Positions 58,353 to 64,000 of a stretch of DNA of 64,000 nucleotides are shown here, piece after piece (position 1 is the stretch's first letter; each line of letters begins with the position of its first letter). The DNA lies in assembly GCA_937125455.1 (NCBI GenBank), contig CAKZLK010000052.1:1-64000 (forward strand), written 5' to 3'. The notes under the pieces are model-generated. The model made no database searches. It saw only the letters and a list, made by a program, of their open reading frames with translations, and was not told where the DNA came from. The position numbers and the translations under genes are program-made. The stretch comes from an uncultured Aequorivita sp. GTDB taxonomy: Bacteria; Bacteroidota; Bacteroidia; Flavobacteriales; Flavobacteriaceae.

Positions 58353-59840
58353 TTATACTTTTTTGAAAACTATTTTTCCCTTGTCATCAATATATTCATA
58401 AACGCCAGGATCTGCATCTTCCTTCAAAATTAGATAGCTTGCATCCGATTGCAATTGCTGTAAATATTTTTCGTCATTGCTTAAATAGGAAAACAAAACC
58501 CTGAAGACATTTACACAACTTTTTAAACTAGAATCGGTTTTTGGCACTTCGTTATTGGGCCATCTAATGGACAGCATAGCACCAAAAGTACTGTAAATAA
58601 CTTCAGGATTTGAGGTCTTTTTGTAAACTTCGCGTGTATAATCCAACCCGACAAAACTTCCGTGATCCGCCATTATCATAATGAGTGCTCCAGGATCTTT
58701 TTCGTTAATCAGACGAATCATTTTTTCAAGCTTTCTGTTTGCAGTCTCCAATTTTAATAGCCATTTCTCCCGTTCTGCCACTTTTCCCTTTGAAGCGCTT
58801 TTTGTGGTGGAAATGTGACTCGGATCAAAAATTTCTATAAAAAAGAAATTGCCGTTATCATTTTTTGAAGCGATTGCGTTTTTCAAATCTGGAAAAACTT
58901 CCCTTTCAACATTGAAGCCTGTAGAGATATATGGTATTTCAGTGTATTTAAAATTGGTATAATCAAATCCGATTTTAGGCCTGTTGACCATTAAATAAGG
59001 GTGTTCAGTAATAAAATGTGTTTTATACCCATTGTTCTTAAAAATGGAAAGTACTGGATTGGCTGAAATAATATTTTTACGAGCGTTAAGCATTTCAGAA
59101 TAGTCTCTACCATTGTTGTAATAGTGATGTTTCATCATAAATGTAGCACTATTGGAGGTAATGGTGGTTATATAATTACTTCTGAAGTTTGGGTAGTTAA
59201 TAAAATCATTTTCATCCAAAAATTTATTAAAATCTGAATTATCGACTTTGTAAAAATCACTTTTCATTTCTGAAAAGCTTGGATAACCGTCGGGCTGTAT
59301 GTAATAAATGTTTGGTTTTTTCTGAAAAACAACGTTTTCAATATCATCTGGTTGCTGCGTCCACTCGGTAGAATAATTGAAATATTTCATCAACATGGGC
59401 ACCAAACCTATAAATCCTATAACAGCTAAAATAAGTTGCAGTGCAATCCACTTTTTAAAATGCTTATACAAAAAATAGGCTATCAACGCAGAAACAATAA
59501 AAATTCCTAGGATTATTTTTCGTTGAATATCTGCATATAAAATAATTTTAATATAAAACAGAAAAAGAAAAACACTAAAAAAGGGAAGTATATATTTACC
59601 CCATCTTGCAATAAACAAAAGGGTTTGTAACCATTTCAAAAATGAAAAGAAAACAAAGGGGAGCACAATAAAAAGCAATAAAAAATAACCAAACTGTCCC
59701 CAGGAATTGATCATCCCAAAATTGCGGGAATAATAGAAAACCAATGGATAGAGTCCAACACCAAGTGCTATCAAGAAAGGATTATCTGAAGCAGATCCGA
59801 TAAATTTTTTAAAACTGTTTTTTGAGTGTTTAGATTCCAT
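58353..59840 (-). CDS. Membrane-anchored alkaline-phosphatase-superfamily protein, paralogue B
   Basis: 495 residues from the ATG at 59840 (a TTG at 59843 was rejected). It has the same plan as paralogues A and C: about five transmembrane helices starting VGLYPLVFYYSRNFGMINSW, then IYYIQPDGYPSFSEMK, a Ser/Thr nucleophile region NYITTITSNSATFMMKHHYY and MIMADHGSFVGLD. Closer to paralogue C than to A (both share SNSATFMMKHHYYNNG). A 1-nt TGATG overlap joins it to C. Confidence 0.82.
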   Translation of the reverse strand: MESKHSKNSFKKFIGSASDNPFLIALGVGLYPLVFYYSRNFGMINSWGQFGYFLLLFIVLPFVFFSFLKWLQTLLFIARWGKYILPFFSVFLFLFYIKIILYADIQRKIILGIFIVSALIAYFLYKHFKKWIALQLILAVIGFIGLVPMLMKYFNYSTEWTQQPDDIENVVFQKKPNIYYIQPDGYPSFSEMKSDFYKVDNSDFNKFLDENDFINYPNFRSNYITTITSNSATFMMKHHYYNNGRDYSEMLNARKNIISANPVLSIFKNNGYKTHFITEHPYLMVNRPKIGFDYTNFKYTEIPYISTGFNVEREVFPDLKNAIASKNDNGNFFFIEIFDPSHISTTKSASKGKVAEREKWLLKLETANRKLEKMIRLINEKDPGALIMIMADHGSFVGLDYTREVYKKTSNPEVIYSTFGAMLSIRWPNNEVPKTDSSLKSCVNVFRVLFSYLSNDEKYLQQLQSDASYLILKEDADPGVYEYIDDKGKIVFKKV

Positions 59841-61327
59841 CAATATTTTTTAAAAACCACATTTCCATCCCCATCTAAATATTCATAAATTCCTGTTGGA
59901 GCATCAAAATAGATAATTATATAACTTTTATCGGGCTGCAAGTTTGCAAGATACAAAGGATTTTCACTTAAATATGAAATCAAAATCCGGAACAAATTTA
60001 CCGAAGTTTTTAATTTATTATCAAATTGTGGTTTTTCGCCATTGGGCCAGTGAATGGCGAGAATAGTACTAAAAATTGAGTGTACAAAATCGGGGTCGGT
60101 ACTTTTGGTATATGAGTCCACAATACTCTTCATCCCAACAAAACCGCCATGATCAGCCATAATTACAATTAAAGCTTCAGGATCATTTTTTAAGATTGTT
60201 TCAGTGAGCTCAGTAAGCTTTTTGTTTGCTTCTTTTAAACTTTCATTATAATGCTCCCGCTCTCCTGCAATACCCTTCGAATCAACATCTCTATTGATGA
60301 TATGCCCTGGATTGAAAATCTCTACAAAAAAGAAATTAGGCCCTTCCGGATATGCCTTTAGGTAATCTTTAAAGGGCTGGATTATATTACGAGGATTTCC
60401 GATACCAGTTGTCACAAAACTAATTTCCTTAGTTGAAAAATTGCAGAAATCATACCCCAACTTCGGTTTGTTAATCAAAAAATAAGGTTGCTCAGTGAGA
60501 AAAAAAGTTCGATAGTTATTGTGTTTTAAAACCTGGAGCACACTATTATCTGTAATTATCACATTCCGTGCATCGATTGTTTCCGTAAAGTTGGAACCAT
60601 TGTTATAATAATGGTGCTTCATCATAAATGTTGCGCTGTTGGAAGGCAAAGTAGCGGCATAATTACTTCGGAAATCTGGATAGGTTTGGAAGTTGTTTTC
60701 TTTAAGAAAACTTTCAAACGCTGTATTTTCAATTTTATAGTTGCCTCTTTTTAGTTCTGAAAAATTCACATAGCCATCTGGTTGAATAAAGTAAATATTA
60801 GGCTTCTTTTTAAAAGCAGCATTTTCAATACCATCAGGCTGTTTCATCCATTCCTTGGAGTAATTAAGTTGTTTTACAACCACGGGCGTTAAAGTGAAAA
60901 CACCAATCACAGCTAGGATAAACTGGAAAACAATTATTTTTTTTAATTGCTTCCGAAGTAAAAAAGCAAGAAGTAATGCAATTCCAAAAACAATAAAACT
61001 GCGCAACCAACTAAACCCTGCATAAAGCGCAATATTCAGAAAGAAAAGGAAAAATAGAAAATTTAAAAAAGGAAGCACAAAAGGTCGTACTACATGAAGA
61101 GATGTAACTTTTGAAAGCTTATTCGCAATGAAAAAAATAGCTATAGGAGCTAAAATAAATAGCGAGACAAAATACCCAAAGTGTCCCCAGGAATTTATTA
61201 ATTTATAATTGTTTGTGTAATAAAAAAGAAGCGGATACAAACCCGCAGCAATGGCAGTAATTATTGGAAGTATGTTATCCTTTTCAAAAAAAAACGAGAA
61301 AAATCCCTGTTTTTTTTTAGCCTGCAT
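59840..61327 (-). CDS. Membrane-anchored alkaline-phosphatase-superfamily protein, paralogue C
   Basis: 495 residues. About five transmembrane helices (to residue ~150) precede IYFIQPDGYVNFSELKRG, NYAATLPSNSATFMMKHHYY and IVIMADHGGFVGM. The motifs are consistent with a two-metal hydrolase or transferase facing the periplasm. It is first of the three paralogues in the direction of transcription and overlaps the upstream methyltransferase gene by 11 nt. Confidence 0.82.
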   Translation of the reverse strand: MQAKKKQGFFSFFFEKDNILPIITAIAAGLYPLLFYYTNNYKLINSWGHFGYFVSLFILAPIAIFFIANKLSKVTSLHVVRPFVLPFLNFLFFLFFLNIALYAGFSWLRSFIVFGIALLLAFLLRKQLKKIIVFQFILAVIGVFTLTPVVVKQLNYSKEWMKQPDGIENAAFKKKPNIYFIQPDGYVNFSELKRGNYKIENTAFESFLKENNFQTYPDFRSNYAATLPSNSATFMMKHHYYNNGSNFTETIDARNVIITDNSVLQVLKHNNYRTFFLTEQPYFLINKPKLGYDFCNFSTKEISFVTTGIGNPRNIIQPFKDYLKAYPEGPNFFFVEIFNPGHIINRDVDSKGIAGEREHYNESLKEANKKLTELTETILKNDPEALIVIMADHGGFVGMKSIVDSYTKSTDPDFVHSIFSTILAIHWPNGEKPQFDNKLKTSVNLFRILISYLSENPLYLANLQPDKSYIIIYFDAPTGIYEYLDGDGNVVFKKY

Positions 61328-62711
61328 GATTTTTATTTTTCAAAAGATACAGCAGACGTTCGGTTCCTTTTACTATTTCCTTTTTTTCAATGGTAAAGTA
61401 TTCTGAATAGCCATTTTCAAATTCCGTTTCGTTATAAAAATCGAAGTGATTAATGAACTCACGTTTCCGAACAAGCAATGATTCCACCCAAGAATCTTCG
61501 CGTTTAGGGAACTCAATGAGAAGGTTTTTTGAAAACGAAGCAAAAAATTCAGCCGATTTTTCAAAAGGAACATTTCCCGAAAGGGTAATGTGATGGATCA
61601 ATGCAAGCGCCATAGTAACATTCGGGGCATATTGTGCCAAACGTTCTATTAAAGAATTCCGTTCCGTATTGTTAAAACCTATACCAGGCGCAGGCTGTAA
61701 CACATCGCACACAAAGGGAAGCATATTGGTTTCCTTGTTTTTTTGGAGTTGTTTATAATTATAATCTACAGCGTTGCTGTCAATGTCCGTCACAATAATA
61801 TGTGGAACTGAATCAATTACTGTTCTTGCAAATGTTCCGTCGTTGCCACCAACATCAATCAGTTTTTTTGGCGACAATGGTTTTATCCATTCTTTTATTA
61901 ATGTTTTTTTTGCTTCAAAGGCAGCCTCGTCATAATTAGTTTTATTGTAATAATCGCCCCACTCACTAGCTTCTTTAAGCGTTAAGTTTTTTATATAGTC
62001 ATAAAGACTCTCCAAAATATTCTCCTGCGATTTTTTTGAAAGCGTCGCTATTTTCGTTTCGGCTTTATAATCTTCACTATGCTTACTTTCCATTTTTGCA
62101 AGCAAATGAATGTTTGGGTAAATTACAGAACTTAACTTGGTTCGCGTGGGAAGCAAAGAGGATATCAATTTTACAGGAATTCCGTCAATGTGCGTTTGCA
62201 TCATTTTGAAAATTTCGGTACCGTGATATTTTGCAAGGACCAATGGCCCAAAAAAGTGCGTGATAAATTGTTTGTAAGCTCGCCAGGGTGTTCCTTCTTC
62301 GTAAAAATCGAAAGAAAGCGTGTCTATAAAAACAGGTTTCCCTTTGTGAAAAGCAACGTTATAAGCGGAAGCATCTTTCAAAATAAAACCTTTTGAAAGT
62401 GCGTATTTCTGAATTTTTAGGGTGTGGAGCGCGGCGTGCTTATATTGCTCAAAGCTCCATTCGTAAGCATTTGTAATAAAAGGAATTTCCTCTGGAGTAA
62501 TAATTATTTCTTCCGAAGAAACCGAAGTTTCCTCATGTGGAATCAATAAACCATTTGAAATTAGGTTTTTGAAAAAACCACTCTCTTTCAGTTTATTGTA
62601 TTGTGGAAAATAGATAGGCTTGATAGCCCTTCGCAGGGTTTTTCCATCATAAAACATGTATCCAGAAGGATCTCGAAATGAGGCTTGGTGTGCGTTAGTT
62701 TTTTTTGTCAT
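61317..62711 (-). CDS. Kinase-like/SAM-methyltransferase fusion protein
   Basis: 464 residues from the ATG at 62711 (a TTG at 62741 was rejected). The N-terminal half has a kinase-style catalytic pattern: D113-x4-N118 (ILKDASAYNVAF) and D130 (KPVFIDTLSF), as in aminoglycoside/choline kinase-like folds, but the usual histidine before D113 is missing. The C-terminal half is a class I methyltransferase with LIDVGGNDGTFARTV (286-292 region). Relatives annotated NoeA-like exist in rhizobia. It probably acts on a glycolipid. It overlaps both neighbours. Confidence 0.75.
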   Translation of the reverse strand: MTKKTNAHQASFRDPSGYMFYDGKTLRRAIKPIYFPQYNKLKESGFFKNLISNGLLIPHEETSVSSEEIIITPEEIPFITNAYEWSFEQYKHAALHTLKIQKYALSKGFILKDASAYNVAFHKGKPVFIDTLSFDFYEEGTPWRAYKQFITHFFGPLVLAKYHGTEIFKMMQTHIDGIPVKLISSLLPTRTKLSSVIYPNIHLLAKMESKHSEDYKAETKIATLSKKSQENILESLYDYIKNLTLKEASEWGDYYNKTNYDEAAFEAKKTLIKEWIKPLSPKKLIDVGGNDGTFARTVIDSVPHIIVTDIDSNAVDYNYKQLQKNKETNMLPFVCDVLQPAPGIGFNNTERNSLIERLAQYAPNVTMALALIHHITLSGNVPFEKSAEFFASFSKNLLIEFPKREDSWVESLLVRKREFINHFDFYNETEFENGYSEYFTIEKKEIVKGTERLLYLLKNKNHAG

Positions 62712-62898
62712 CTGTATCGGTGTCTTCCTCTTCAACGTCAATTGAATCGTAAGTATCTTCCTTCTCTTTTACCAATCCGAAAAAAGATTTCACCTTATAC
62801 ATAACACTTTTTGAAAAAAGTAAAATACCAGCTGCTGCTGCTACAACCGCCTGTACTAACATTGCTCCCAGCCCTGGATCGAAATAAAGAAAATTCAT
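62695..62898 (-). CDS. Small single-spanning membrane protein with acidic tail
   Basis: 67 residues. It starts MNFLYFDPGLGAMLVQAVVA, with one transmembrane helix (about residues 10-30), a basic segment, then a very acidic tail (DSIDVEEEDTDTDDKK). No family is recognised. It is the first gene of the overlapping gene train that carries the kinase-like/methyltransferase fusion and the three phosphatase-like proteins, so a small partner or anchor role is plausible. Confidence 0.7.
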   Translation of the reverse strand: MNFLYFDPGLGAMLVQAVVAAAAGILLFSKSVMYKVKSFFGLVKEKEDTYDSIDVEEEDTDTDDKKN

Positions 62899-62946
62899 AC
62901 CTTTTGTTTTATACTAAGTTTGCCTTTCGGCGATAACAAATTAACT

Positions 62947-62984
62947 AAAAATCGCCGAGTTTATTGAATTGCTCGGCGATTTTC
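62947..62984 (-). terminator. Terminator of typA
   Basis: AAATCGCCGAG and CTCGGCGATTT form an 11-12-bp stem, with a U-run on the minus strand, just after the typA stop at 62990. It separates typA from the glycan operon downstream. Confidence 0.9.
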
Positions 62985-62989
62985 TTTTT

Positions 62990-64000
62990 CTACAATTTAT
63001 TTCGCTTGCGATCCGTTTCTTTCAAATAAATTTTACGGAGTCTTAAAAAGTGAGGTGTAACCTCAACATATTCATCTTTTTGGATGTATTCCAAAGCCTC
63101 TTCCAAAGAAAATTTGATGGCAGGAATAATTTTAGCTTTATCATCAGCGCCCGATGAACGTACGTTTGACATTTTCTTGGTCTTAGTAATATTTACAGTC
63201 ATATCATCTTGACGTGTATTTTCACCAATAACCTGTCCTTCGTAAATATCTTCGTTAGGATTTACAAAGAAGCGACCCCTGTCTTGCAATTTATCAATAG
63301 AATAAGGAATTGCTGAACCAGTTTCCATAGAAACCAAACTTCCGTTTTGCCTTTCTGGAATTCCTCCTTTTAATGGTTGGTATTCAAGAAAACGGTGCGT
63401 CATAATAGCTTCACCGGCAGTTGCTGTCAACAATTGGTTACGCATACCTATAATCCCACGAGAAGGGATAAGGAATTTACATACCATTCTATCACCTTTT
63501 CCTTCCATGCTTATCATTTCACCTTTACGAATGGTTACCATATTGATAGCGGTTCCACTTACATCTTCAGGCAAGTCAATGGTCATTTCCTCAACAGGCT
63601 CACATTTAACACCATCAATTTCCTTGATGATTACTTGTGGTTGCCCAATCTGCATTTCATAACCTTCGCGACGCATGGTTTCAATCAAAACAGAAAGGTG
63701 TAATACCCCACGGCCAAAAACAATAAATTTATCAGCACTATCTGTTGGTTCCATGCGCAAAGCAAGGTTTTTCTCCAACTCTTTTTCAAGCCGCTCTCTA
63801 ATGTGGCGCGAAGTAACAAACTTTCCATCTTTCCCAAAGAAAGGCGAATCGTTAATGGTGAAAAGCATACTCATTGTAGGCTCGTCGATAGCTATGGTTT
63901 TTAAAGCTTCCGGGTTTTCAACATCGGCAACAGTATCGCCAATTTCAAAACCTTCCAAGCCAACCAGTGCACAAATATCGCCTGCCTTAACTTCAGCAAC
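62990..64000 (-). CDS. typA: Translational GTPase TypA/BipA, C-terminal part (5' end outside the window)
   Basis: 337 codons are seen; the frame runs open to the window edge at 64000, so the GTPase domain lies outside. The sequence covers the beta-barrel and C-terminal domains specific to TypA: VAEVKAGDICALVGLEGFEI, then MSMLFTINDSPFFGKDGKFV, RRKGYEMQ-type VETMRREGYEMQIGQPQVII, and KVTPHFLRLRKIYLKETDR-like ending VTPHFLRLRKIYLKETDR. TypA is a ribosome-associated GTPase linked to assembly and stress. It ends with a strong terminator. Confidence 0.95.
   Translation of the reverse strand, partial: VAEVKAGDICALVGLEGFEIGDTVADVENPEALKTIAIDEPTMSMLFTINDSPFFGKDGKFVTSRHIRERLEKELEKNLALRMEPTDSADKFIVFGRGVLHLSVLIETMRREGYEMQIGQPQVIIKEIDGVKCEPVEEMTIDLPEDVSGTAINMVTIRKGEMISMEGKGDRMVCKFLIPSRGIIGMRNQLLTATAGEAIMTHRFLEYQPLKGGIPERQNGSLVSMETGSAIPYSIDKLQDRGRFFVNPNEDIYEGQVIGENTRQDDMTVNITKTKKMSNVRSSGADDKAKIIPAIKFSLEEALEYIQKDEYVEVTPHFLRLRKIYLKETDRKRNKL

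Noticed and set aside
58353-61327. Two of the phosphatase-like paralogues as one broken gene
   Set aside because: Each has its own start, five-helix region and full set of catalytic motifs; they are tandem copies, not fragments.

Overview
The window looks like the chromosome of a marine or sediment Flavobacteriaceae bacterium (Bacteroidota). The evidence is the low GC content, the proteins with closest resemblance to flavobacterial families, the SprB-type and DUF11-type surface repeats, promoters of the Bacteroidota form TAnnTTTG, and start regions that almost all lack a Shine-Dalgarno sequence. An Aequorivita-like genus is possible, but that is only an impression.

Layout: 1-3794 is the 5' part of a giant repeat-built surface protein (minus strand, running off the window), divergent from prfC (4277-5878). 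6016-21347 is a core translation and transcription block on the minus strand: rpsU, xerC, hpf, four tRNAs (Thr-TGT, Tyr, Gly, Thr-GGT), tuf, tRNA-Trp, secE, nusG, rplK, rplA, rplJ, rplL, rpoB, rpoC, then a DUF3467 gene. Hairpins sit at the tuf, rplL and rpoB 3' ends. rpsU carries an exceptionally strong Shine-Dalgarno sequence, unlike every other gene inspected here.

21437-43661 is a mixed housekeeping region. It holds a CarboxypepD_reg-like exported protein, an isovaleryl-type acyl-CoA dehydrogenase with a duplicated 3' tail, two tandem AGCS amino-acid symporters, a K+ channel with RCK domain, DUF2851 and DUF202 proteins, a cystathionine beta-synthase-like enzyme, an FtsX/LolE-type permease head-to-head with a NamZ-like muramidase lipoprotein, a cysteine-cluster protein, an amidohydrolase lipoprotein, an outer-membrane barrel with a 1005-residue TPR partner, and a small coiled-coil exported protein.

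43684-62898 is a surface polysaccharide or glycolipid region: several glycosyltransferases, a GT-C-like membrane protein overlapping ftsE, a divergent subtilase, two methyltransferases, and FdtA/FdtB-type enzymes for a 3-amino-3,6-dideoxyhexose with a GNAT/FemAB-like acyltransferase and a Wzx-like flippase. The most unusual part is a tightly overlapping minus-strand gene train (62898 down to 53506). It starts with a small membrane protein and a kinase-like/methyltransferase fusion, followed by three tandem paralogues of a membrane-anchored alkaline-phosphatase-superfamily protein, and then runs into the amino-sugar and flippase genes. I consider this the best candidate for an undescribed surface-glycan modification system. 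The window ends in typA (5' end missing).
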